From positions 1 to 9,347 of the forward strand of contig CAKPJX010000029.1 of NCBI GenBank assembly GCA_934163035.1: 9,347 nucleotides of DNA, read 5' to 3'. Positions 1-6,799 of the stretch are shown in pieces; position 1 is the first letter of the stretch; the number at the start of each line of letters is the position of its first letter. Both the position numbers and the translations under genes were made by a program. Under the pieces are notes generated by a model that saw only the letters and a list, made by a program, of their open reading frames with translations, ran no database searches and was not told the origin of the DNA. The DNA is from an uncultured Bacilli bacterium. GTDB lineage: Bacteria > Bacillota_I > Bacilli_A > RF39 > UBA660.

Positions 1-1293
1 AGTTCCTATATCCATATATGGATCTTTTAAATATGTCATTTCAGTTATTATCTTGTTGCCTGAATTTTCTGGATGCGCTGCATCAATTCCAACATTAGCA
101 TTACTATTTGGTGCTATTTCAAATGTAATCATAAAATCAGTTATTGTTACTTTAGAAAAGGTAATACTTTTACCAATAACATTACCTTCATTGTCTAATT
201 CACTATCATTTTCTACTACATCAGCAAATTTTTGTTCTGTATTATCTTTAGTAGATATAAAATAAGCTACATTATCTCGAATATTAAGTTTTTGAAATGT
301 TGATCCATTATCTGTAGTATAAATATTTTTTATATCCAAACCACTTGAGAAAATAAATTTTCTCTGATGTAATTGATCATTAATTTTTACATTATTTTTG
401 ATACTGTCATGAGTATTATCTGGAAATCTCCACCTTCCAGCATATCCGGAATTATCACCACCAGTAAAGAATAACATACCATTTTTAGCATTGTAAACCA
501 TATCCATTGCATAATTTCCGTTTTCAATTGCATCATTCCAACCATTTTGATCAGTACTAGCAATTAATACACCATTAATAAAATCAGAAGCATTTTTAGC
601 ATCTACTTCACAATCTGTTAAATTCCAAGCTCCATTTTCAGCAGTAAACACAGCATTCCCAACTAATACAGTATAAGTACTTCCAATTATTGAAAAAAAG
701 TTAGGCATGCTTTCTTCCTTACCTTGTACAACATTATCGGGTAGTATTAAATATGATCCAACTTCAACATTTGATGCCCTTCTTTGAGTCGCCTCATTAC
801 CCTGACCTAATTTTATACTAGATACAGTACCACTAGTTTGCTTTCTAATATAAGTTGTATATTTACTTACTAATTTATTTAATGTTAGGCTTGTATCATC
901 GCTAGAACTAGAATCACCAGTTAACTGTAGATATCCTGAAACATCAAGCTTATAGATTTCATCAGTAGTATCTAAACTTTTCTTAAAAGTGTTAAAATCA
1001 CTAGTAAAATCATAATTCATTTCATTTGTTGATTTATTATAATAAACATCTAATATCTTATAAGCACTAAAAGTATCCATTTTAGTTACATCCTCATTAT
1101 ATTCACCAACATTATTTAATAAAATATTAGTCGTATTAGTAACATATTTAAAATTACTATCACTCGTAAGCATTTTTGTATCATCTGTTGTAATTGTTAC
1201 TCCTTCCGCCCATACATTTAATAAACTACTAAATGGTAAAAGAAGCAATATTAAAAGCAGCGTTATTGTAATTACTTTGTTTAATTTTTTCAT
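1..1293 (-). CDS. Secreted pilin-like surface protein (isopeptide/fimbrial type), 3' end outside window
   Basis: The reading frame is open for 431 codons from an ATG at 1291-1293 to the window edge, so the C-terminus is missing. Residues 1-29 form a signal peptide: MKK, a leucine-rich core, and a likely cut after VWA. An AGAGGG ribosome-binding site precedes the start. The mature part has the FSAYKILD motif at residues 75-82, typical of the N-terminal domain of Gram-positive backbone pilins and isopeptide-forming fimbrial proteins. Farther on is a VGSYLILP stretch like the 'GyYLi' strand of that fold. Asn, Thr, Asp and Ser are abundant, as in shaft proteins. Such proteins are exported by Sec and then polymerised or wall-anchored by a sortase, but the part that would carry the sorting signal is not in the window. 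It has its own putative promoter, 89 nt after tag. It could instead be a non-polymerised adhesin; the pilin assignment rests on motif recognition only. Confidence 0.7.
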   Translation of the reverse strand, partial: MKKLNKVITITLLLILLLLPFSSLLNVWAEGVTITTDDTKMLTSDSNFKYVTNTTNILLNNVGEYNEDVTKMDTFSAYKILDVYYNKSTNEMNYDFTSDFNTFKKSLDTTDEIYKLDVSGYLQLTGDSSSSDDTSLTLNKLVSKYTTYIRKQTSGTVSSIKLGQGNEATQRRASNVEVGSYLILPDNVVQGKEESMPNFFSIIGSTYTVLVGNAVFTAENGAWNLTDCEVDAKNASDFINGVLIASTDQNGWNDAIENGNYAMDMVYNAKNGMLFFTGGDNSGYAGRWRFPDNTHDSIKNNVKINDQLHQRKFIFSSGLDIKNIYTTDNGSTFQKLNIRDNVAYFISTKDNTEQKFADVVENDSELDNEGNVIGKSITFSKVTITDFMITFEIAPNSNANVGIDAAHPENSGNKIITEMTYLKDPYMDIGT

Positions 1294-1317
1294 ATTCTAC
1301 CCTCTTTCTATAATAAA

Positions 1318-1326
1318 ATTGTATCA
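1318..1326 (-). promoter_or_regulatory. Putative extended -10 promoter of the pilin-like gene
   Basis: On the minus strand the sequence reads TGATACAAT, an extended -10 element (TGn followed by TACAAT), ending 24 nt before the ATG at 1293. This leaves room for a short leader carrying the AGAGGG ribosome-binding site. No convincing -35 box is seen at the usual spacing, which extended -10 promoters can tolerate. Confidence 0.35.
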
Positions 1327-1382
1327 TACTATTTTTAGTTATCATAGAAAGAAGTACATTCCGGCTGTAAAGTTGACAAAAA

Positions 1383-1940
1383 TTAATTACACTTATACAT
1401 AAAACAATCCTCATCATGTGAATAAATAATACCAATAGCCTGTAAATATGAATAAATAATTGTACTACCTACAAACTTCATCCCTCTTCTTCTTAAATCA
1501 TTAGAAATATTGTTTGATAATTTTGAAGCAGTTTTATTAACTTCGTAAATGATTTTACCATCCCAGAAACTTCTTAAATATTTTTCAAAAGAGCCAAACT
1601 CATCCCCTATTTTTCTAAATACTTTAGCATTACCTATAGTAGCATTTATTTTAAGCTTATTTCTAACTATTTTTTTATTACCTAATAATTCATTAATCTT
1701 TATATCATCATAATTAATAATCTTATCTATATTAAAATTATCAAATGCCACTCTAAAATCGTCTCTCTTATTTAAAATGCATTCCCAAGATAGACCAGCT
1801 TGAAATGATTCAAGAATTAACATTTCAAATAAATAATCTTCATCTAAATTTAACCTACACCATTCATTATCATGATATAAAACATAAAGATTATTATTCA
1901 AATTACACCAAGAACATCTCTTTTTATTATCTATACCCAC
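1383..1940 (-). CDS. tag: DNA-3-methyladenine glycosylase I
   Basis: This base-excision-repair enzyme removes 3-methyladenine from alkylated DNA in the cytoplasm, leaving an abasic site. At 185 residues it is about family length. Family landmarks are present in order: RCSW with zinc ligand Cys9, YHDNEW with His23, the LESFQAGLSW block with the catalytic-pocket Glu44 and Trp52, KFVGSTIIYSYLQAIG, and a C-terminal HDEDC giving His175 and Cys179. The Cys-His-His-Cys zinc site is therefore complete. The start is a GTG (1938-1940), supported by AGGTGA five nt upstream. One oddity is Cys28 where the family usually has Gly (EWG). It lies alone between a decayed stretch and a pilin-like gene, and nothing links it functionally to the surface genes. 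Confidence 0.93.
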   Translation of the reverse strand: MGIDNKKRCSWCNLNNNLYVLYHDNEWCRLNLDEDYLFEMLILESFQAGLSWECILNKRDDFRVAFDNFNIDKIINYDDIKINELLGNKKIVRNKLKINATIGNAKVFRKIGDEFGSFEKYLRSFWDGKIIYEVNKTASKLSNNISNDLRRRGMKFVGSTIIYSYLQAIGIIYSHDEDCFMYKCN

Positions 1941-1965
1941 TTAAATCACCTAAATTATTATATAA

Positions 1966-1988
1966 TAAAAAGCTAGAACATTCTAGCC
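1966..1988 (-). terminator. Rho-independent terminator of the lost gene upstream of tag
   Basis: A perfect 7-bp inverted repeat (GCTAGAA and TTCTAGC, 1972-1987) can extend by one G-T pair and is followed on the minus strand by five T. It begins one nt after the TGA stop of the gene remnant at 1990-2181. The central spacer is only two nt, so the real loop must open the inner pairs. Confidence 0.6.
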
Positions 1989-1989
1989 A

Positions 1990-2181
1990 TCATAATGCAT
2001 AAACATATCCGCCTTCATAAAAGTTTAGACTTTCTAATCTAGAATTAATTCTATTTAGATTGCTGTTGTTTTCCCTAGTCTGCCATATCTTATCTTCAAA
2101 ATATACATAAATAAGTTCTTTTTTTAAATCTGAAATTTTTTTATTTTGCTTGAAATCAGATATTGGATTTATGCCAAGTTT
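1990..2181 (-). pseudogene. 3' remnant of an unidentified gene (63 codons)
   Basis: A coding-looking frame of 63 codons ends in TGA at 1990-1992, one nt before a terminator hairpin. It has no ATG, GTG or TTG in frame and is closed upstream by TAA at 2182-2184. The translated stretch looks like a real protein end: a charged segment (DLKKELIYVYFEDKIW), then RINSRLESLNFYEGGYVYAL at the C-terminus. I do not recognise the family. An intact stop and terminator with no usable start indicate the tail of a gene whose 5' part was lost by deletion, insertion or decay. Confidence 0.45.
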
Positions 2182-2861
2182 TTAGACACGTTTTTTCACA
2201 ATTTTATATAATTATTATCTATTATGATTTTAGAATAAGATTCTGTTTTGTTTTATTTAACAAGAATCTTTTTTTCATTATGAATAATCTAAATATTCTT
2301 GTAAATGTCTCATTGATACCTTAACCAAGTTTCAAGTTGAGAATGTGTTCACTTATTTCAGATATATTAAATATGCCATTACTATGAAATCATGATGGAA
2401 TAGCATTTAATACCGATTTATATTTACTACAAAATTGATATTGACATAAAATAAGAAGATGATTTATTCATCTAAAGTGTAGCATTGAGTATATTTTCCT
2501 TGATGTTGTAGAATTTTTAGCTCTTTCTGACTAAATCAAAATTTACACTTCCGTTCATCCTAAACCTAATTGTGAAAAATATCTAGTTTTTTAGTTTCTC
2601 ATTACCTTTAAATTCTTACTAACTTTGGATTTCTCTATAAGATCAAAAAAGGAAGCAAATGTTATTTACCTCCATAATGCACAGAAAAATAATCTTAATT
2701 TTTCATTTTTTATTATTTTATAAATTCCAATCAGGACTAAAATAATATAACATTCTTAACTTTTTCTCTAAGCAAATTTTATAAAAATCAAGAATAGTTA
2801 ATTCATCATAATATTTAATATTTTATGAATCTTTATTTCAAAGCAAACAAAACATCACAAC
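2182..2861. other. Gene-free, apparently decayed stretch
   Basis: No open frame of gene size exists on either strand. On the minus strand, short stop-free runs look protein-like: 2718-2822 (residues such as YYDELTILDFYKICLEKKL) and, in another frame, runs including NEKLRLFFCALWR and FNISEISEHILNLKLG. They are separated by stops and frame changes, as in old pseudogenes. None matches a family I can name, and no transposase, RNA gene or terminal inverted repeat is recognisable. The collagen-like gene ends at 2862 with only a weak AT-only inverted repeat after it (about 2798-2830), so no strong terminator is seen. Confidence 0.5.
2237..2275 (+). terminator. Terminator-like hairpin on the plus strand
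   Basis: The arms AAGATTCTGTT (2237-2247) and AACAAGAATCTT (2259-2270) pair with one bulged base around an 11-nt AT loop and run into a T tract on the plus strand. No plus-strand gene precedes it, so it is either a relic or a chance AT-rich inverted repeat. Confidence 0.25.
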
Positions 2862-3791
2862 CTATAGAGATCCTATTTTCATTATAGTTAAATAAGAAAT
2901 AGTGTCATTTTCAGGTGTAAGTACCACCGCTGTAGGGGAAGAAATTGCCAAATCTATTTTCTCATCAACATTTAAATTTACAATGATAGAACCAGTAAAT
3001 GTTACATATTCTTGATTATCTACTCTCCTAGTAATTTTAGTACCATTAATAGTAACATTCTCCTTTCTAACTTCAATAGAAACATCTGCAGTTGCAGAAG
3101 ATTTAGCCTCAAAAAAGTAATCCACTTTATATATTCCAGCTTTTTGAATCTTAACTGTATTAGTAAACGATATATCAACATTTTTCATCTGAGTCTGTTG
3201 ACTAAGTTCAACCTGATAGGCAATGTTTGGCATCAAAGAATATGAATTACCATTATCTTCATAAAGGTTTGCATAAGCTTCAAGTAAAGCTACCCCCGTA
3301 GAACCTTGAGGACCTATATCACCTTTTGGTCCCGGTGGTCCTTGTTCGCCCTTTGGGCCAACATCGCCATTTGCACCATCAAACCCCTGTGGTATATAAA
3401 AGTCAAGTGTATGAACATTTCCAATATATGTATCTATAACCCTAGCTTTTGCATTAGCGTCCAGAGTTTCCGTTTTACCTACAACCAGTTTATCACCATC
3501 TTTTCCCTTTTCTCCTCTTGGAATTTTAAAATTTAAAATCACATCCTTATCAGTTCCTACATTTTCAACAATAGCATCCTTATTAGCATCTAAAGTTTCC
3601 GTTTTTCCTACTTTAATAGTAGTTGGCCCATCTTCACCTTTTGGTCCTTGAGGCCCAGGAATTCCTTGTTCTCCTCTTTCTCCCTTTGGCCCCTGTATAT
3701 AGCAACGTTTAACTATATTTTCTTCTTCTATTCTCTTTTTTATTTTTTCATAATCATCATTACAATTACAATGATGAACAACATTATTCAC
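2862..3791 (-). CDS. Collagen-like protein with BclA-type C-terminal domain
   Basis: The start is GTG (3789-3791) with AGGAGG seven nt upstream; an in-frame TAA lies just before it, so no longer N-terminus or signal peptide is possible. Residues 1-33 are hydrophilic, with an HHCNC motif at 6-10 and a charged, probably helical stretch. Gly-X-Y collagen repeats cover 34-56, about 93-99 and 136-166. They are interrupted by two copies of a roughly 35-residue module starting VGKTETLDAN and ending in IPxG (59-93 and 102-136). Residues 167-309 form a beta-rich domain (AGIYKVDYFFEAKSSA, then VNLNVDEKIDLAIS) like the TNF-like C-terminal head of the exosporium glycoprotein BclA. The family makes trimeric stalk-and-head filaments. 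It is last in a four-gene cluster, 45 nt after the CnaB-like gene. A phage tail fibre is the main alternative; no phage genes are nearby. Confidence 0.82.
   Translation of the reverse strand: MNNVVHHCNCNDDYEKIKKRIEEENIVKRCYIQGPKGERGEQGIPGPQGPKGEDGPTTIKVGKTETLDANKDAIVENVGTDKDVILNFKIPRGEKGKDGDKLVVGKTETLDANAKARVIDTYIGNVHTLDFYIPQGFDGANGDVGPKGEQGPPGPKGDIGPQGSTGVALLEAYANLYEDNGNSYSLMPNIAYQVELSQQTQMKNVDISFTNTVKIQKAGIYKVDYFFEAKSSATADVSIEVRKENVTINGTKITRRVDNQEYVTFTGSIIVNLNVDEKIDLAISSPTAVVLTPENDTISYLTIMKIGSL
3384..3617 (-). repeat. Two tandem non-collagen modules inside the collagen-like gene
   Basis: Residues 59-93 and 102-136 are copies of one module with a period of 43 residues. VGKTETLDAN is identical in both (3582-3611 and 3453-3482), and both end in a hydrophobic strand plus IPRG or IPQG leading back into Gly-X-Y repeats. 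The DNA of the two copies has drifted mostly at synonymous positions, so the duplication is not recent. Confidence 0.75.
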
Positions 3792-3836
3792 ACTAACCCC
3801 TCCTAAATTTTACATTTTAAGGTGTCCACCATCACT

Positions 3837-4385
3837 TTAATTTTCCTCAAGATACAAATCTCCATCTTCAATCGGCACATTTACAAAATTTGAATCCATT
3901 AATGTAAACCTTTTGAGTGGTGCCATAGGATTTGCTATCTCAACGACTTCTTCATTCACTTTCATCTCTATACTTCTTAACTCTTCACTAAATGTATGCT
4001 TACCATCGCTAGAAACTTGTTTAAAATATATCTTAGAACTTTTACTTGGCGAAAATGGAACATTTGTAAACTTAGCATTTCCATCTGTATCTGTGGTTAT
4101 CTCAACACCTGTTTCATTTCCCTGATAATCTGTTCTTATAAATTTAGCTCCTACTATTTGTATTCCAGTAGTAGAACTACCAGTATCTGTAACATGTATT
4201 GTAAGAGTACCTGTTGCTGAAATTGTAAAATTATAAGTCCCAGTATCATTTACTATTTCTATACTTTTAGGAGTTAATGTTGTACTATCATATCCAGGCA
4301 CTTCTGCAGACACATTATAATTTCCATTGACTATTTCTAAACTACCCAAACTATTAGTTATAGGAACTCTATGTCTTATTGCCAT
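3837..4385 (-). CDS. Signal-less CnaB/SpaA-like beta-sandwich protein
   Basis: At 182 residues, this protein starts at ATG 4383-4385 inside the end of the preceding gene (10-nt overlap), with a GAGGGGG ribosome-binding site about 12 nt upstream and an in-frame TAA nine codons before, so no signal peptide can be hidden. Residues 15-58 look like a small carboxypeptidase-regulatory-type module (GNYNVSAEVPGYD). Residues 59-156 resemble a CnaB/prealbumin-like domain: GTLTIHV, GAKF with Lys81, then TDTDGNAKFTNVPF, the characteristic 'T-D-x-G-x-a-x-F' turn of SpaA/Cna-B repeats. Such domains are extracellular stalk modules, often locked by a Lys-Asn/Asp isopeptide bond; I cannot assign the bond partner. 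The overlap implies translational coupling to the 116-residue gene. It probably joins the same surface structure as its neighbours (inference). Confidence 0.65.
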   Translation of the reverse strand: MAIRHRVPITNSLGSLEIVNGNYNVSAEVPGYDSTTLTPKSIEIVNDTGTYNFTISATGTLTIHVTDTGSSTTGIQIVGAKFIRTDYQGNETGVEITTDTDGNAKFTNVPFSPSKSSKIYFKQVSSDGKHTFSEELRSIEMKVNEEVVEIANPMAPLKRFTLMDSNFVNVPIEDGDLYLEEN

Positions 4386-4726
4386 AAAATCATTTCCCCC
4401 TCTCTTATTTTAATTTCCGGATAACTAGAATCAAATAATAATACACTGATTCTATGTTTCAAATTATTAAAGTTCTTTCTATCAATACATATATAATATG
4501 TTTGATTATTTAAAGCATATAATGGTATTTGTATTAATCCATTCCCGGAACATATTAATAATTTATAAACTTTTCTATTAAATACAGGTAATTTAATTTT
4601 CTCATAAATACCAACTACTTTTCTAAAAATAATATTATTACAATTATCCTTTAAAACAACATCAACTTTGTTATTACAAAGACCTTCATTAGATACTAAT
4701 TTTATATAAACATGCTCATTATTCAT
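4376..4726 (-). CDS. Small conserved-looking orphan protein of the surface cluster
   Basis: This 116-residue protein starts at ATG 4724-4726 after GGGGTGAT; an in-frame TGA lies two codons before, so it is complete and has no signal peptide. I do not recognise a named family. It alternates hydrophobic and polar residues through most of its length, suggesting a beta-sandwich, has several cysteines (17, 28 and others in the first half and middle), and ends in a compact tail, EIKIREGEMILWQ, that looks like a conserved terminal strand. It lies 60 nt after the beta-helix gene and overlaps the CnaB-like gene by 10 nt, so it is probably co-translated with the latter. A structural or adaptor role in the cluster's assembly is a guess from position only. 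Confidence 0.7.
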   Translation of the reverse strand: MNNEHVYIKLVSNEGLCNNKVDVVLKDNCNNIIFRKVVGIYEKIKLPVFNRKVYKLLICSGNGLIQIPLYALNNQTYYICIDRKNFNNLKHRISVLLFDSSYPEIKIREGEMILWQ

Positions 4727-4745
4727 AAATCACCCCATTATAATA

Positions 4746-4754
4746 TATTTTATG
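4746..4754 (-). promoter_or_regulatory. Weak CATAnnnTA box before the 116-residue gene
   Basis: The minus strand reads CATAAAATA, 19 nt before the start codon, matching the CATAnnnTA -10 consensus known for sporulation factor SigK. No AC-type -35 element is seen at the right distance, and the region is AT-rich, so chance is quite possible. Confidence 0.2.
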
Positions 4755-4786
4755 TATACATTGAATATATGAAAAGGCTATATATA

Positions 4787-6649
4787 CTACTCCAATTCTA
4801 TTGTCCATATATATCTAGTTGCATATTCATCATTTAAATTAAAAGTAGAACCATCTAACCTTAATAGTAACCCCCTATCTTTAGAAAATGTTATATTCTC
4901 GACACTTACATCTTCACTTGCTTTTACTCCTTGATATACCAAAGTCGGACTTGTTCTTAACATAAATGTCTCATTATCAAACTTCTTAAATATTAATGAA
5001 TCACTTAATACTTTAGCATCTTTACTCATCATTGGATTTAAATAACTAATATATAAATTCCAGCTATTACTATTTTTCCTACTATCTACTACCGTTACTG
5101 TACTAGAACTTGTTCTCCCCAAGATAACAGGATTAAGAGTCATAGGTATATTGTCAAATGTTGCAACTTCAGTAGACTTTAGAAGAGTAACTTCCCCATC
5201 AAAAGGAGTTATTATATCTCTTGTATTATAAATAAAACTAGTAGGTGTACAAACAATAACTTTTATATTAGTTCCATCTTTAATATCTTCTTCTAAAATA
5301 TATTCAAATAAGCCATCAACATTCGAAGTTACAACTTCACTTATATCATCAAAAGCAATCAAAACATCTGTATTTGCCATTGTATGGCCAGATATTTTAA
5401 TAGAAGCATTATCAATTGGATGAATATTAACCTTAATCATCCCAATAGAAAATTCTTTCTTATTTTGAAAAATAAATTTATCTAAACTAGGTAATTTTCT
5501 CTTTTCCTCCTCAGTATAATTAGTTTTAATTATTGTTGTAGTATTCTTATCAAAAATCCCACTTATCTCCGACAAATTATCATCTTTATACCAAGAATAG
5601 TCTGGCAAATTATCAATACTACCTGCAATTGCAATGTCAATAGAATCTTGCCACATATTTAATCTATTAAATGTAAAAGAAAATTTAACAGGATTTGTTG
5701 TATATAATATATTAGCATTTTTATTATAAATAGTAATATTCTTAGGATTATTAATAATAAAGTTTTGATTCGTACCTTTAAAATAAATATTATAATTGTC
5801 CACTGGTGCATTAGCAAAAGTATTTATTATGAACAAACTAGCACCATCATTTATAATAAAATCACCATAAACATTCCACATAGGAACTCTCTGATGGTTA
5901 TTTTCAACAAAATTAAAAGTAGAACACTCATCAATTAAAACATTTCTACACCCATTATTAAGAGTTTGCGCGAATCCGTTTCCCGTAACCAAATTAAACT
6001 CTGAATTATATAACACTCTAAAATCTAATCTTGGCGTACCATTAAAAAAAGCATTTGTAGTATTTAAACTAACTCTACTATTTATAAGTATAGTAAACAA
6101 TGCTGGATCTATAGTGTGTTGATATGAAAAAGCCGTATTAGGACTAACTAAAGTAGTTTTACCCCCAATTTCAACTTGATTGCAATCACAAATTCTCTGA
6201 GCACTTACATTATTAGTATCCTCAACAGTTATCTCACTATTTAATATTTTAATTATCCCATATGGATTATAAGATAACTTTACACCATTAAATTTAACTT
6301 TACTATATATAACTTTAACATTTCTATAATTAATATCATCAGGGACATATATAACCCCCAAACTATGAGAAGATTTTATAATTAAATTTTTAATAACTAT
6401 GGTATGATTAGTTGAACTTGCTGTAATAATATCATCCATCTCAGACAAATAATTAGAATATGTATATTCATGATTCTGATATGTGCCATCTATAATTATT
6501 TTTTGCTTATTACTATTAATAGTAAACCCAGAATCAAGTGTTATATCATTTCCAAAATAAATATATACATATTTATTATCCTCACTTAATATTTTTTTAA
6601 ATTCCTCACTTGTAGTTACCACCACAGTCTTATCGTCTATTATTTGCAT
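4787..6649 (-). CDS. Pectate-lyase-like beta-helix adhesive protein with Ig-like and WxL-like C-terminus
   Basis: The start is ATG 6647-6649 with GAGG ten nt upstream. An in-frame TGA six codons before excludes a longer N-terminus, so the 620-residue protein has no signal peptide. Residues 1 to about 340 look like the pectate-lyase-like adhesive fold: an opening with TTSEEFKKIL and DITLDSGFTI, then regular short strands such as TIVIKNLIIKSS and NQVEIGGKTTLV that wind into a right-handed beta-helix. No lyase active site is evident, so adhesion or structure is likelier than catalysis. Residues about 408-484 resemble a bacterial Ig-like module (IKISGHTMANTDVLIAF...VDGLFEYIL). Residues about 495-620 resemble a WxL cell-wall-binding domain: TVTVVDSRKNSNSWNLYIS with W530-N-L and a terminal YIWTIEL with W615-T-I in place of the second WxL. 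It is first of the four-gene cluster. Confidence 0.72.
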   Translation of the reverse strand: MQIIDDKTVVVTTSEEFKKILSEDNKYVYIYFGNDITLDSGFTINSNKQKIIIDGTYQNHEYTYSNYLSEMDDIITASSTNHTIVIKNLIIKSSHSLGVIYVPDDINYRNVKVIYSKVKFNGVKLSYNPYGIIKILNSEITVEDTNNVSAQRICDCNQVEIGGKTTLVSPNTAFSYQHTIDPALFTILINSRVSLNTTNAFFNGTPRLDFRVLYNSEFNLVTGNGFAQTLNNGCRNVLIDECSTFNFVENNHQRVPMWNVYGDFIINDGASLFIINTFANAPVDNYNIYFKGTNQNFIINNPKNITIYNKNANILYTTNPVKFSFTFNRLNMWQDSIDIAIAGSIDNLPDYSWYKDDNLSEISGIFDKNTTTIIKTNYTEEEKRKLPSLDKFIFQNKKEFSIGMIKVNIHPIDNASIKISGHTMANTDVLIAFDDISEVVTSNVDGLFEYILEEDIKDGTNIKVIVCTPTSFIYNTRDIITPFDGEVTLLKSTEVATFDNIPMTLNPVILGRTSSSTVTVVDSRKNSNSWNLYISYLNPMMSKDAKVLSDSLIFKKFDNETFMLRTSPTLVYQGVKASEDVSVENITFSKDRGLLLRLDGSTFNLNDEYATRYIWTIELE

Positions 6650-6667
6650 ACTCTCACATCCTCATAA

Positions 6668-6676
6668 TAATTTATG
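6668..6676 (-). promoter_or_regulatory. Weak CATAnnnTA box before the beta-helix gene
   Basis: The minus strand reads CATAAATTA, 18 nt before the start codon, matching a SigK-type -10. As at 4746-4754, no -35 element is visible. A vegetative promoter with both boxes was also not found between 6650 and 6762. Confidence 0.2.
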
Positions 6677-6762
6677 AAAAAAATAAAAATATACATAATC
6701 AAAATATAACACGTATATTGTTCATAGACCTAGTGAATAGAATTTTTTATTACAAACAATAG

Positions 6763-6796
6763 AAAAAAAATAGAAATTCCAATTAGAAAATCTATT
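6763..6796 (-). terminator. Weak terminator after the 93-residue membrane protein
   Basis: Starting three nt after the stop codon, AATAGA (6791-6796) pairs with TCTATT (6769-6774). A three-pair inner stem (TTC with GAA) sits beyond a 2-by-2 internal mismatch, and a run of T follows on the minus strand. The stem is AT-rich and weak; its position is what supports the call. Confidence 0.4.
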
Positions 6797-6799
6797 CTT

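Noticed and set aside
1229..1435. Minus-strand 68-codon frame spanning the tag/pilin gap
   Set aside because: It overlaps the end of tag and the start of the pilin-like gene in another frame and has no family features.
1957..1962. Perfect TATAAT before tag on the minus strand
   Set aside because: It overlaps the terminator T-tract region, has no -35 at 17 nt, and a start site from it would fall on the ribosome-binding site.
2182..2861. Insertion sequence or CRISPR array in the gene-free stretch
   Set aside because: No transposase motif, no terminal inverted-repeat pair and no regularly spaced repeats could be found.
3012..4220. Plus-strand open frames opposite the collagen-like and CnaB-like genes
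   Set aside because: They are antisense shadows of clearly coding minus-strand frames, with low-complexity composition and no ribosome-binding sites.
4737..4742. Perfect TATAAT before the 116-residue gene, with TTCAAT 17 nt upstream
   Set aside because: Transcription from it would begin within the GGGGTGAT ribosome-binding site, making a usable leader unlikely.
2862..6649. Prophage tail-fibre module as the identity of the four-gene cluster
   Set aside because: Collagen/IPxG modules and missing signal peptides fit phage fibres, but no tail, capsid, lysis or integrase gene is present, and WxL-like and CnaB-like domains fit a host surface structure better. It is not fully excluded.
6703..6719. 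Inverted repeat AATATA-n5-TATATT before the beta-helix gene as an operator
   Set aside because: It is short and purely AT in its arms, and such repeats are expected by chance in this base composition.
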